Shown here in pieces: positions 28,998 through 37,250 of a DNA stretch of 64,000 nt (position 1 is its first letter; each line of letters starts with the position of its first letter). The stretch is taken from contig NC_013501.1 of the NCBI RefSeq assembly GCF_000024845.1, positions 2,088,874-2,152,873 on the forward strand. The letters are read 5' to 3'. Under the pieces are notes generated by a model. The model was not told where the DNA came from, did not search any database, and was given only the letters and a program-made list of their open reading frames with translations. The position numbers and the translations under genes were made by a program. The stretch is from Rhodothermus marinus DSM 4252. Its GTDB lineage: Bacteria; Bacteroidota; Rhodothermia; Rhodothermales; Rhodothermaceae.

Positions 28998-29912
28998 TCA
29001 GGAGGATGACACAGGGGCGGGCCGTCGGGCCCATACCAACCGAGGATTACCGGCCAGATCGCACTCGAGCCGCACCGCTTCGTAGCCACAGGCTTCAAAC
29101 AGCGCAACCACGTCGGTGCCGTAGTGCGCATGTACCTCACAGGCCAGGCGGCCGCCGGGTTTCAGCAGCACGTGGCCGTGGCGGGCCAGCGCCCTGTAGA
29201 AGCGCAGCGGATCCTCGCCGGCATACAGCGCCACCGGTGGCTCATAGTCGCGCACCTCGGGCGGCAGCTCGTCGGCTTCGTGCAGGGCCAGATACGGCGG
29301 ATTCGAGACGATCAGGTCGAAGGGTCCGGGCACGTTTTCCGGAAACGAATCGGCCAGCACGTCCGCTTCCACCCAGTGCACCTGCAGGCCCAGGCGCTCG
29401 GCGTTGCGCCGAGCGATGGACAGCGCCTCCGGGCTGATGTCGCAGGCCCACACGTCGGCGTCCGACCGGTGGTGTTTGATGGCCAGCGCGATGCAGCCGC
29501 TGCCCGTTCCCACGTCCAGCACACGCGGGCCTGGCGTCGATTGCAGCTCCTGCAGGACGCGTTCGGTCAGCCACTCCGTCTCCGGACGCGGCACCAGCAC
29601 GCCCGGTCCGACCTCCAGCCGGAGCCCCAGAAATTCCACATAGCCCAGCACGTACTGCAGCGGTTCGCGCCGCAGCCGCCGGGCCAGCAGCTCGGCAAAA
29701 CGCGCCCGGCGGGCGGCATCGACGGGCCGCTCCGGGTAGGCGTAGAGCTGCGCCCGTGAACACCCGAGCACCTCACAGAGCATCCATTCGGCATTCCGGC
29801 GGGCATCGGGCACCCCGGCCGCCTCCAGTCGTTGGATGGCCTGTTGCAGCAGCTCGCTCTGCGTGATCGTGCCGTTTTCCACGGGATCGTTGCCGGTCAT
29901 GATCGCCAGCAT
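28998..29912 (-). CDS. prmC: Peptide chain release factor N5-glutamine methyltransferase
   Basis: 304 residues. N-terminal helical domain (~10-95; LLQQAIQRLEAAGVPDARRNAEWML, LQYVLGYVEFLG), then a SAM-dependent methyltransferase domain with RVLDVGTGSGCIALAIK and the substrate motif FDLIVSNPPYL (NPPY). It methylates the GGQ glutamine of RF1/RF2. The start could be Met1 or Met5, 12 bp apart. Divergent from the SDR gene with only 38 bp between starts. The HsdR-N gene follows after 4 bp. Confidence 0.95.
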   Translation of the reverse strand: MLAIMTGNDPVENGTITQSELLQQAIQRLEAAGVPDARRNAEWMLCEVLGCSRAQLYAYPERPVDAARRARFAELLARRLRREPLQYVLGYVEFLGLRLEVGPGVLVPRPETEWLTERVLQELQSTPGPRVLDVGTGSGCIALAIKHHRSDADVWACDISPEALSIARRNAERLGLQVHWVEADVLADSFPENVPGPFDLIVSNPPYLALHEADELPPEVRDYEPPVALYAGEDPLRFYRALARHGHVLLKPGGRLACEVHAHYGTDVVALFEACGYEAVRLECDLAGNPRLVWARRPAPVSSS

Positions 29913-29950
29913 GAACGGTCTGTTGAACGATTTGCTTCCGACCGAACGCC

Positions 29951-30742
29951 ATGAAGACGTTCAAGAACAAAACGATTCTGATCACCGGCGCCTCGAGCGG
30001 CATCGGTGAGGCGATGGTTTACCAGCTCCGCGATCCATCGGTCAAACTATTGCTGGTAGCCCGCTCCGAAGACAAATTGCAAGCGATGGTCGAAGCGCTG
30101 GAGCGTCAGGGTGTCTGGGCCCAGGCCTACCCCTGTGATCTTGCGCAACCCGGGGCGGCCGAAACGCTGTTCCGACGCCTTACGGACGATGGCTACCGGG
30201 TAGACGTACTCATCAACAACGCGGGCTTTGGCAAGTACGGCCGCTTCGACCAGATCAGCCTGACCGACACGCTGGAGATGCTCCGGCTCAACATCGAAAA
30301 TCTGGTGGCACTCACGCACCTGTGCATTCCGCACATGCTGGAGCGCGGCGATGCGGGCATTCTGAACGTGGCCTCGACGGCCGGTTTTCAGGGCATTCCC
30401 TACATGGCCGTCTATGCCGCCACGAAGAGCTTCGTGATTTCCTTCTCCGAGGCGCTGCATGCCGAGTACGCCGATCGGGGCATCACGGTGACCTGTCTGT
30501 GCCCGGGTCCGACAGCCACGGCCTTTCAGGAACGGGCCGGCATGCCCGTCGAAGGCGTTCGCCGCTTCATGGAATCGGCCGAAAAGGTCGCCATCGCCGG
30601 CCTGCGCGCCCTGCTTCGCGGCGAGGTGGTGCACGTCAGCGGGGCCTCCAATGCGGTGGTGGCCCGCCTCAGCCAGCTGACCCCGCGTCGGGTGCGGCTG
30701 GCCGTCACCCGTCAGCTGCTGGGCCCGCACGATGACACCTGA
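29951..30742 (+). CDS. Short-chain dehydrogenase/reductase
   Basis: 263 residues, classical SDR. NAD(P) motif ILITGASSGIGEAM, VDVLINNAGFGKYG (NNAG), catalytic Ser in NVASTAGFQGIP and Tyr-Lys in YMAVYAATKSFV, then the CPGPTATAF loop. The second position Arg in LVARSEDKL favours NADPH. It groups with the DltE/YqjQ-like 'SDR family' enzymes whose substrates are mostly unknown. Divergent from prmC (38 bp); glucan phosphorylase lies 120 bp downstream with its own control region. Confidence 0.9.
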   Translation: MKTFKNKTILITGASSGIGEAMVYQLRDPSVKLLLVARSEDKLQAMVEALERQGVWAQAYPCDLAQPGAAETLFRRLTDDGYRVDVLINNAGFGKYGRFDQISLTDTLEMLRLNIENLVALTHLCIPHMLERGDAGILNVASTAGFQGIPYMAVYAATKSFVISFSEALHAEYADRGITVTCLCPGPTATAFQERAGMPVEGVRRFMESAEKVAIAGLRALLRGEVVHVSGASNAVVARLSQLTPRRVRLAVTRQLLGPHDDT

Positions 30743-30801
30743 GCCGGTGCTTTCGACCGTCCACCCGGAAGATTTGACAATCGAATCCGGAGCGTCTTGA
30801 T

Positions 30802-30813
30802 GTAAACGCTTAC
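30802..30813. promoter_or_regulatory. LacI-family-type operator upstream of glucan phosphorylase
   Basis: GTAAACGCTTAC matches the palindromic consensus GTAARCGYTTAC with its central CG, the form bound by LacI/CcpA-type repressors. It sits 50 bp before the phosphorylase ATG. A TATCTTTA box (TAnnTTTG-like) follows at about 30820, so a bound repressor would overlap or abut the promoter. The cognate repressor is not in the window. Confidence 0.6.
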
Positions 30814-30862
30814 CTGCTTATCTTTACCCTCGTACCACAAAAACCTTAAGTCAACCCGAACC

Positions 30863-32947
30863 ATGCCCATGACCACCCGTGATAAACTGGAAGCCCTGGC
30901 GGCTAACCTCTGGTGGAGCTGGAATCCCGAAGCGCTCCAGCTTTTCGAGCGGCTGAACCCGGAAGCCTTTCGGGTTTCGCACCACAATCCACTGGCGGCG
31001 CTTCGCGCAGCCGACCCGGCTATGCTGAACGATCGGCCTTTTCAGAAAGAAGTCGATCGCATCTACGAGGCCTTTCAGGCCTATCTCAACAGCCCACCGC
31101 GCCTTGAGAATGCCCCGCGCACCGTCTATTTCTGCATGGAATACGGCCTGCACGAAAGCCTGCCTTTCTACGCGGGCGGACTGGGCGTGCTGGCCGGCGA
31201 TCATATCAAGGCCGCCTCGGACCTGGGCATTCCCATGACGGCCGTCGGGCTGTTTCTGCGCGAGGGATACTTCCGCCAGCGCTTCGACCACAGCGGCTGG
31301 CAGCTGGCCGACTATCCGGCCATGGACCCGCTCGACCATCCCATGTCGCTGGTTCACGGGCCGGACGGCTACCCGCTGGTGATCACCGTACATCTGGGCC
31401 GTCAGCCGCTCTACCTGCGGGCCTGGAAACTGGAAGTCGGTCGCGTGCCGCTGTACCTGCTCGATGCGTCGTTCGATGCCAACCCCGAGCCGCTGCGCAT
31501 CCTGACGCGCCGGCTCTACCAGGGCGACCGTCGCATCCGCCTCCAGCAGGAAATCATTCTGGGCATCGGCGGCGTGCGCCTGCTGCGAGCTCTGGAGCAG
31601 GACTTCGACGTCTATCACATGAATGAAGGACACTGCTCCTTTGTCACGCTGGAGCTGCTGCGCGAGCGGCTGGCGTCCGGCGACGAACGCGAGGCGGCCG
31701 AGGCCTGGGTGCGTCAGCACTGCGTCTTCACCACGCACACGCCCGTCATGGCCGGGCACGACCGCTTCGATCCGGGCCTGTTGCTGGAGCAGATGGAGAC
31801 GTTCCGGCACCAGCTCGGACTGTCCGAAACCGACCTGCTGGCCTACGGCCGCGTCAATCCCAGCGACAGCACCGAGGCGTTCAACATGACGGTGCTGGGC
31901 CTCAAGATGTCGCGCAAGTCCAACGGGGTTTCGGCCATCAACGGCCTGGTGGCGCGCCGCCAGTGGCACCACCTGTACCCGGACCGCCCGGTCAACGAGG
32001 TGCCGATCGGCCACATCACCAACGGCGTGCACCTGCCCACCTGGACCGTCCCCCACGCCCGCCCCTTCCTGGAGCAGCACCTGGGCGACTGGCTCGAAGG
32101 CCGCTTCAACCTCGAGATCTGGAAGAAAGTGGACGATATTTCGGACGCCGAGCTGTGGCAGTACCGGTGCATGCTGCGTCGGCGGCTGGTGGAGTTTGTC
32201 AACGAATACGTCAAACACCAGTCGCTGCCCCAGGAGTCGCACCTGAACCCCGACGTACTGACGATCGGTTTTGCGCGGCGCTTTGCCACCTACAAGCGGG
32301 CGCCGCTGCTTTTCGAGGACATGGAGCGGGCCATCCAGCTCTTCACCCGGGAAGACCGGCCCATCCAGGTGATCTACTCTGGCAAGGCGCATCCGGCCGA
32401 CGATGGCGGCAAACGTTTCATCCAGCAGATCTACGAGATCACACAGCATCCGGCCTTCCGGGGCAAGGTGGTCTTTGTCGAGGATTATGACATGCACATT
32501 GCCCGCATGCTCGTTTCAGGCTGCGACGTGTGGCTGAACAACCCGCGTCGTCCGCTGGAGGCCAGCGGCACCAGCGGCCAGAAGACGGCCATCCACGGCG
32601 GGCTGAACCTGTCGGTGCTGGACGGCTGGTGGCCCGAGGCGTACAACGGCCAGAACGGCTGGGCTTTCGGCCGCGAGGCAACCGGCTACTACGAAGATCC
32701 CGTCACGCAGGATGTGGAAGACCGCGAGGCGCTCTATCGCGTGCTCGAGTACGAGGTGATTCCGGCCTTCTACGAACGCAACGGCGAGGGGCTGCCGATC
32801 CGGTGGCTGACCCGCATGCGCCAGGCCATGCGCACCATCCCCGCCCGCTTCAATGCCGTGCGCATGGTGCGCGAGTACGTGGAGCAGATTTACCGACCGG
32901 CCGAAGCGCCTACACCGGTCACCGCAACGATCAAGAACGAGAAGTAA
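30863..32947 (+). CDS. glgP: Alpha-glucan (glycogen/maltodextrin) phosphorylase, GT35
   Basis: 694 residues, shorter than the ~820-850 of classical GlgP, as in the DUF3417-led alpha-glucan phosphorylase branch common in thermophiles. It begins with LEALAANLWWSWNPEALQLF, then CMEYGLHESLPFYAGGLGVLAGDH, HMNEGHCSF, FTTHTPVMAGHDRF, and the PLP site EASGTSGQKTAIHGG with Lys574, followed by NLSVLDGWWPEAYNGQNGW. It releases glucose-1-phosphate from alpha-1,4-glucans with phosphate. A LacI-type operator precedes it, so glucan-responsive control is likely (inference). The gene ends at a strong bidirectional terminator. An amylase gene lies 0.8 kb further on the other strand. Confidence 0.94.
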   Translation: MPMTTRDKLEALAANLWWSWNPEALQLFERLNPEAFRVSHHNPLAALRAADPAMLNDRPFQKEVDRIYEAFQAYLNSPPRLENAPRTVYFCMEYGLHESLPFYAGGLGVLAGDHIKAASDLGIPMTAVGLFLREGYFRQRFDHSGWQLADYPAMDPLDHPMSLVHGPDGYPLVITVHLGRQPLYLRAWKLEVGRVPLYLLDASFDANPEPLRILTRRLYQGDRRIRLQQEIILGIGGVRLLRALEQDFDVYHMNEGHCSFVTLELLRERLASGDEREAAEAWVRQHCVFTTHTPVMAGHDRFDPGLLLEQMETFRHQLGLSETDLLAYGRVNPSDSTEAFNMTVLGLKMSRKSNGVSAINGLVARRQWHHLYPDRPVNEVPIGHITNGVHLPTWTVPHARPFLEQHLGDWLEGRFNLEIWKKVDDISDAELWQYRCMLRRRLVEFVNEYVKHQSLPQESHLNPDVLTIGFARRFATYKRAPLLFEDMERAIQLFTREDRPIQVIYSGKAHPADDGGKRFIQQIYEITQHPAFRGKVVFVEDYDMHIARMLVSGCDVWLNNPRRPLEASGTSGQKTAIHGGLNLSVLDGWWPEAYNGQNGWAFGREATGYYEDPVTQDVEDREALYRVLEYEVIPAFYERNGEGLPIRWLTRMRQAMRTIPARFNAVRMVREYVEQIYRPAEAPTPVTATIKNEK

Positions 32948-32973
32948 ACCACACATTCTTCTGGATAGCACAG

Positions 32974-33008
32974 AAAAAAGCCCCATCCCGCGGGATGGGG
33001 CTTTTTTT
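32974..33008. terminator. Bidirectional rho-independent terminator
   Basis: A perfect 22-bp palindrome (GCCCCATCCCG / CGGGATGGGGC, 32980-33001) flanked by A6 on the left and T7 on the right. It serves both the convergent phosphorylase gene and the HiPIP gene. Confidence 0.93.
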
Positions 33009-33028
33009 CTGTAGCCAATCGCCTCGTT

Positions 33029-33412
33029 TCAGGTCGCTTTCTGCACCCAGGAGGTGCAGTAGCCGTTCGGGTGAATCGGCCCTTTGATGAGCTGACAGCC
33101 GCCACACTGGTCGGGGCTTTCAGCCGGGACATACAGCTGACAGTTGGCGCAGGTCTTGTCGGGGTACGGCGAGTGGTCCGTGTACTGCAGGCTTTCCCGC
33201 ATCTGGATTTCCTCGGCCGTCAGTCCCGACACATCGGTGCAGGTCAGCTCGGCGCTGGCCGATGTTCCACTTTCCGAGGCGGCTCCGCTCTGCTGTTGTT
33301 GCTGCTGGCCGCCTCCGCAGGCGCTCAGGAGCGCCGAGCCGCCGATCCCGGCCAGTCCGAGCGCTCCGACCCGCAGCAGAAAGTCGCGACGCGTGACACG
33401 TTTGTCTTCCAT
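33029..33412 (-). CDS. High-potential iron-sulfur protein, Tat-exported lipoprotein
   Basis: 127 residues. Twin-arginine signal RRDFLLRVGALGLAG, lipobox LLSAC with lipidated Cys32, then a Gly/Gln/Ser linker (~33-55) and the HiPIP domain. Four cluster ligands are read as C88 and C91 (KTCANCQLY), C106 (CGGCQL) and C119 (NGYCTSW), holding a 4Fe-4S cluster. C58 and C103 are extra and could pair as a disulfide (inference). HiPIPs are periplasmic one-electron carriers; in Rhodothermus marinus such a protein is known as the electron donor to the caa3 oxidase, which agrees with heme A genes elsewhere in this window. Single-gene unit ending at the shared terminator. Confidence 0.95.
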   Translation of the reverse strand: MEDKRVTRRDFLLRVGALGLAGIGGSALLSACGGGQQQQQQSGAASESGTSASAELTCTDVSGLTAEEIQMRESLQYTDHSPYPDKTCANCQLYVPAESPDQCGGCQLIKGPIHPNGYCTSWVQKAT

Positions 33413-33504
33413 GGCAGCTCCGGGGTCTTGGTTGAACGGGGGTCAAAGAACCTCTCAAAAGGTAGCGAGGTGGCACGCTAAAAACAACCTAGATTACACT
33501 TTTT

Positions 33505-33798
33505 TCACCACCAGCGAATTTCGAAGGCCTCGAACTCGCCCCGGGCCGGCAGCCAGTGCACCTGCACATCGTCGACGCGCGCGGCCGGTGGCCCCTGCCG
33601 CACGGCGTCGAGCAATTGCTCCAGCAGCTCACGCGGTCCTTCGGCCACCAGATAGACCGAGCCGTCCGGTTCGTTGCGCACCCAGCCGGTCAGTCCCAGC
33701 CGTCGGGCATGGTAGCGGACGAACTGTCGAAAACCCACGCCCTGCACCCGGCCTGTCACCCGGGCTTCCAGTCTGGCCTGTGCATCCAGGCTGTTCAT
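33505..33798 (-). CDS. acyP: Acylphosphatase
   Basis: 97 residues. RVTGRVQGVGFRQFVRYHA carries the catalytic Arg and phosphate loop; GWVRNEPDGSVYLVAEG carries the catalytic Asn; VDDVQVHW and FEIRWW end the ferredoxin-like fold. It hydrolyses acyl phosphates such as acetyl phosphate or carbamoyl phosphate in the cytosol. Its ATG overlaps the stop of the amylase gene by 4 bp (33795-33798), so the two are translationally coupled despite acting in different compartments. Confidence 0.95.
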   Translation of the reverse strand: MNSLDAQARLEARVTGRVQGVGFRQFVRYHARRLGLTGWVRNEPDGSVYLVAEGPRELLEQLLDAVRQGPPAARVDDVQVHWLPARGEFEAFEIRWW

Positions 33799-35174
33799 GG
33801 CCGCAATGGCTGATAGATGCGGTAATTGTATGGACCAAGTTGCAACGTATCGGCCGCCAGCGTGTCGGACGCAAAGACCTCCACCCAGCGTCGCCCGCGT
33901 ATACCTTCGGGCAGGGCGACCGTTTCCGGCCGGTTGCGAACGTTAACGATCAGTAACAACGTATCGGCCTCGGTAGCCCGCAGGTACACGAGCACGTCGT
34001 CGGCTTCCGGATTCAGCACGGTCAGTTCGCCGTGGCGCAGCGCCTCGCTCGCCCGGTAAAAGTTCAGGTAGCGTCGGTAGAACGCATAGAGTGCCGGACT
34101 TTCGGGCGCCTCCCAGTTGTAGGGCGTGCGGGCGAAAAACGACACCCGCTCCCGCACACCCAGCTCCTGTCCGTTGTAGAGCAGCGGCACGCCGGGCATG
34201 GACGTGGCCAGCACGAACGCCGCCATCGACCCTTTGTCGCCGCCAAAGAGTACCGGCGGCGGCGCATCCCACATCGTCTCGTCGTGGTTGGTGGTAAAGC
34301 GCAGCCGACGTGCACCCGGCGGCAGCAGCCCGAGCGTCGAGTCCACCTGTCGCACCAGCGTGTGCAGCGGCGCGCCGCGCCAGACCTCTTTCAGTTGATG
34401 GTAGAAGGGCCAGGCATAGGTCAGATCGAATCCGACCAGGTGCATCTCCGGCTCAGCCGCTTCGGCCAGCATCAGCACCGGTTTGATCTTTTCCACCGAA
34501 TCGATCGCCGCTTTCCAGAAGTCCAGCGGCACGCCGTGGGCCACGTCGCACCGATAGCCGTCGATGTCGAACTCCCGCACCCAGTACTGCATCACTTCGA
34601 TCATCGCCTGGCGGAGCTCGGGATTGTCGTAGTTGAGATCGACCACGTCGGTCCAGTCCGTCGTGTCGCCGTTAAGCACCGGATAGGTGAAGCCGTCGAT
34701 CGGCCCCGGCGTGTACCAGTCAGGGTGTTCCGTGACCCAGGGGTGGTCCCAGGCCGTATGGTTGGCCACCAGATCGATGATGATGTGCATGCCGCGGGCG
34801 TGCACCGAATCGACCAGCGCACGGAAGTCCTCCTCGGTACCGTAGTCGGGGTTGACCGCGTAGTAGTCTCGCACGGCATAGGGCGACCCCAGCGGCCCGA
34901 TGTCCGTCTTGGCCCGCTTCTTTCCGACGGGGTGAATGGGCATGAGCCAGAGCGTATTGACACCCAGCGCCTGCAGCGAATCCAGCCGTCTGATCACGCC
35001 CTGGAAGGTCCCCTCCGGCGAAAAGTCGGGCACAAAGATCTCGTAGAGCACTGCATCGGCGATCCATTCGGGCTTGCCCACCCCGGGCGGTACATGGGGC
35101 AATTCCTGCTCAGGCGGCGCCTCGCATCCGGTCGCAATGAGCAGGCTCAACACCAGGTAAAACAACGGGCGCAT
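33795..35174 (-). CDS. Lipoprotein alpha-amylase family glycosidase (GH13)
   Basis: 459 residues from ATG at 35174 (MRPLFYLVLSLLIATGCEAP), an exact lipoprotein signal with lipidated Cys17; the frame upstream to 35405 is not a signal peptide. The (beta/alpha)8 barrel has all four GH13 regions: IIDLVANHTAWDHPW, DGYRCDVAHGVP (nucleophile Asp), PVLMLAEAAEPEM (acid/base Glu) and RFTTNHDETMWD. A small C-terminal beta domain follows (DTLLLIVNVRNRPETVALP). No carbohydrate-binding module is seen. It should degrade starch-like glucans at the cell envelope. It feeds conceptually into the glucan phosphorylase pathway encoded nearby. Confidence 0.93.
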   Translation of the reverse strand: MRPLFYLVLSLLIATGCEAPPEQELPHVPPGVGKPEWIADAVLYEIFVPDFSPEGTFQGVIRRLDSLQALGVNTLWLMPIHPVGKKRAKTDIGPLGSPYAVRDYYAVNPDYGTEEDFRALVDSVHARGMHIIIDLVANHTAWDHPWVTEHPDWYTPGPIDGFTYPVLNGDTTDWTDVVDLNYDNPELRQAMIEVMQYWVREFDIDGYRCDVAHGVPLDFWKAAIDSVEKIKPVLMLAEAAEPEMHLVGFDLTYAWPFYHQLKEVWRGAPLHTLVRQVDSTLGLLPPGARRLRFTTNHDETMWDAPPPVLFGGDKGSMAAFVLATSMPGVPLLYNGQELGVRERVSFFARTPYNWEAPESPALYAFYRRYLNFYRASEALRHGELTVLNPEADDVLVYLRATEADTLLLIVNVRNRPETVALPEGIRGRRWVEVFASDTLAADTLQLGPYNYRIYQPLRP

Positions 35175-35320
35175 CGTTCGAAACGGTTGATGAAAGGGCT
35201 TACCTTCCTCCGAAGTATAACACACCCCGGACACAACCGCTACCCTTCTTCGCTCCCCCACAGAAATTCGACGCACTTTCCTGCAGGGAACCCGGTGCAA
35301 TCTGTGCGAATTTTTCAGCA

Positions 35321-36034
35321 GTGCAACCGTCCTTTCCCAGATTGGCGATTCTGACCGTTCCGAAGGTGCTGCGTGAGAAGCTCGGCGACGAGGGCGTCGA
35401 GGCACTTATCACGCTTTTGAACGAAGCGGCCCATCACGAACGCAACAACCTGCTCGGGATTCTGGAAGAACGTTTTGAGCGACGCGTGGCAGATGAGGGC
35501 GCACGTCTGGACAAACGAATCGCAGAAGAAGCGACGCGCCAGGAGGTGCTGCTGGCCGAGACGGAAAAGCGATTGGACCATCGAATCACAGAAGAAGTGA
35601 CCCGCCTGGAAGTGCTACTGGCTGAGACGGAAAAGCGATTGGATCAACGAATCGCAGGAGAGGTAGCGCGTCTGGAGGCGCTGCTGGCCGAGACGGAAAA
35701 GCGATTGGACCATCGAATCACAGAAGAAGTGGCCCGCCTGGAAGTGCTACTGGCTGAGACGGAAAAGCGATTGGATCAACGAATCGCAGGAGAGGTAGCC
35801 CGCCTGGACAAGCGAATCACAGAAGAAGCAGCAAAGGTGGACAACCGCATCACCGAAGAAGTGGCCGGACTCCGGCAGCAGATTGCAGCCGTAGATAACC
35901 GCATCACCTCGGAGATGGCCCGGATGGGCGAGCGCATGGCCGGGATGCGTGCCGACCTGATCCGATGGATGTTCATCTTCTGGGTGGGTCAGCTCGGCAC
36001 GCTCATCGCCATTCTGTTTGCCTTTTTCCGGTGA
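35321..36034 (+). CDS. Hendecad coiled-coil protein with C-terminal membrane anchor (long paralogue)
   Basis: 237 residues from GTG at 35321. Three parts: a conserved head (~8-60; LAILTVPKVLREKLGDEGVE, then NEAAHHERNNLLGILEERF), a long stalk (~60-205) of 11- and 22-residue units such as ETEKRLDHRITEEVTRLEVL, and a C-terminal membrane helix (~213-235; WMFIFWVGQLGTLIAILFAF). The 22-residue period (two hendecads) predicts a right-handed or straight coiled coil. The layout resembles head-neck-stalk-anchor proteins (DUF1640, MCUR1/CCDC90B relatives), but family membership is a guess. A shorter paralogue lies at 55743-56147. Function unknown. Confidence 0.8.
   Translation: MQPSFPRLAILTVPKVLREKLGDEGVEALITLLNEAAHHERNNLLGILEERFERRVADEGARLDKRIAEEATRQEVLLAETEKRLDHRITEEVTRLEVLLAETEKRLDQRIAGEVARLEALLAETEKRLDHRITEEVARLEVLLAETEKRLDQRIAGEVARLDKRITEEAAKVDNRITEEVAGLRQQIAAVDNRITSEMARMGERMAGMRADLIRWMFIFWVGQLGTLIAILFAFFR
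35558..35821 (+). repeat. Tandem repeat, four 66-bp units (two 132-bp higher-order units)
   Basis: Units start with GAGACGGAAAAGCGATTGGA at 35558, 35624, 35690 and 35756. Units 1 and 3 are nearly identical (…CATCGAATCACAGAAGAAGT), as are units 2 and 4 (…CAACGAATCGCAGGAGAGGT), so the region arose by duplication of a 132-bp block. It encodes the coiled-coil stalk and keeps the frame. Confidence 0.92.
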
Positions 36035-36043
36035 TCTGGGTCT

Positions 36044-36975
36044 TCACGGGGCTGTCGAAGCCCATGTCGCCACGATCTGATCGATCCCTTCCTGGAACGT
36101 CGGGTAGCGCGGGCGCCAGCCCAGATCCCGGTAAAAACGGACGTTCGAGGTGCACGTCGAGCGGGTGAAAAAGCTGACCGCATAGGAGCCCGCCACCAGA
36201 CGGGCCAGCCAGACCGGCACATGGAAAGGACGCGGGGCGTTGAGGCGATCAGCCCAGTAGGTCAGCACCTCCTGCACGCGGGCCGGTTCGTCGTCCACGA
36301 CGTGCCAGCAACCCGAGCGGGCTGCCACAGCGGCTGTAACGAAAGCATCGGCGGCGTCGTCCAGGTGCAGCAGGCCCCACCGGGCCCGCCCGTCTCCAAT
36401 GACAGGGATTCGGCGCCGACGCAGTCCTTCCCCGATCTGCCGCGTATGGGCCGCATCGGCCCCGTAGAACCAGCCGCAGCGCAGCACCGCCGTGGCGAAG
36501 CCATGCGCCTCGCCAGCTTCCCGGGCGATCAGCTCGCCGTCAAGGGCCGAACGTGAGGGGAGGTCCGGGCACGGGGCGTTTCTTCATCGAAAAAACGATC
36601 GTCCGGCGGGCTGTTCACCCAGACGACGCTCTGCTGCACATAGCAGCGGGCACCGATCCGGGCGGCGCAGGTTGTCAGCGCCCGCGTGCCCTCCCTTCGG
36701 ATCCGATCGTTCATCGCCCAGTCTTGCGGCCGCACCCGGGTACGGACCGGAATCGCACTCGCCGCATGAATCACCACGTCGCAGCCATCGGCCGCCCGCG
36801 CCAGCGCCTCGGCATCGAACAGGCTGGCCTGCCGCAGCTCGCCACCCAGTTCCCGCACCTTTTGCGCCCCTTCCGGGGAGCGCACCAGCCCCACCACTCG
36901 ATCGCCGCGCGCCCGAAACCGTCGGACCAACCGCCGCCCCAGAACTCCCGTCGCTCCTGCAATGAATACCTGCAT
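36044..36975 (-). pseudogene. NAD(P)-dependent epimerase/dehydratase, frameshifted
   Basis: An extended/atypical SDR split over two frames. The N-terminal part starts at ATG 36975: MQVFIAGATGVLGRRLVRR (Rossmann loop), DGCDVVIHAASAIP, then YVQQSVVWVN, and runs to FFDEETPRAR before going out of frame. The second frame resumes with PDLPSRSALDGELIAREA and continues with AVLRCGWFYGADA to the stop at 36044. The break lies at about 36565-36576 within a GC-rich stretch; adding one C (on the coding strand) restores a single ~310-residue protein. It is either a true recent mutation or a sequencing error. Both halves are otherwise intact. It is the last gene of the run thioredoxin-fold - NhaC - small membrane protein - epimerase. 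Confidence 0.8.
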
Positions 36976-36992
36976 GTTCCGCCTGCGAATGT

Positions 36993-37235
36993 TTATGTGG
37001 AGTCCCGACGCCGAAGCAGCGCTGCGACCAGCAAAAATCCGATGAAGGCCAGCCCGCTCAGTCGCACTACGTCGGCCGTCAGCTGTGGCGTTCCCGTCAG
37101 CACCCATTCGGCCATCAACGCCACCAGCCCGAAGAGCAGTGCCAGAAAAACCGCCCCCAGCAGCACAAAGCGGGGCGAGCGGAAGGGCTCTGAATCGAAC
37201 ATACCTTCGGGTTTTTCTACCGCAACGAACGGCAT
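36993..37235 (-). CDS. Small two-helix membrane protein
   Basis: 80 residues. Two hydrophobic segments (~24-44, FVLLGAVFLALLFGLVALMAE, and ~58-74, LSGLAFIGFLLVAALL), a Pro-rich N-terminus and a charged tail RRRDST. I recognise no family. It is likely real because it fits exactly between NhaC (15 bp upstream) and the epimerase (17 bp downstream) on the same strand and has no better overlapping frame. Confidence 0.55.
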   Translation of the reverse strand: MPFVAVEKPEGMFDSEPFRSPRFVLLGAVFLALLFGLVALMAEWVLTGTPQLTADVVRLSGLAFIGFLLVAALLRRRDST

Positions 37236-37250
37236 CCGGCCGGGATCCGC

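Noticed and set aside
35175-35190. LacI-type operator before the amylase gene (CGTTCGAAACGGTTG)
   Set aside because: The half-sites do not form a good palindrome and differ from the site before the phosphorylase.
35558-35821. CRISPR-like array
   Set aside because: The repeat has no spacers; units are contiguous and code for protein in frame.
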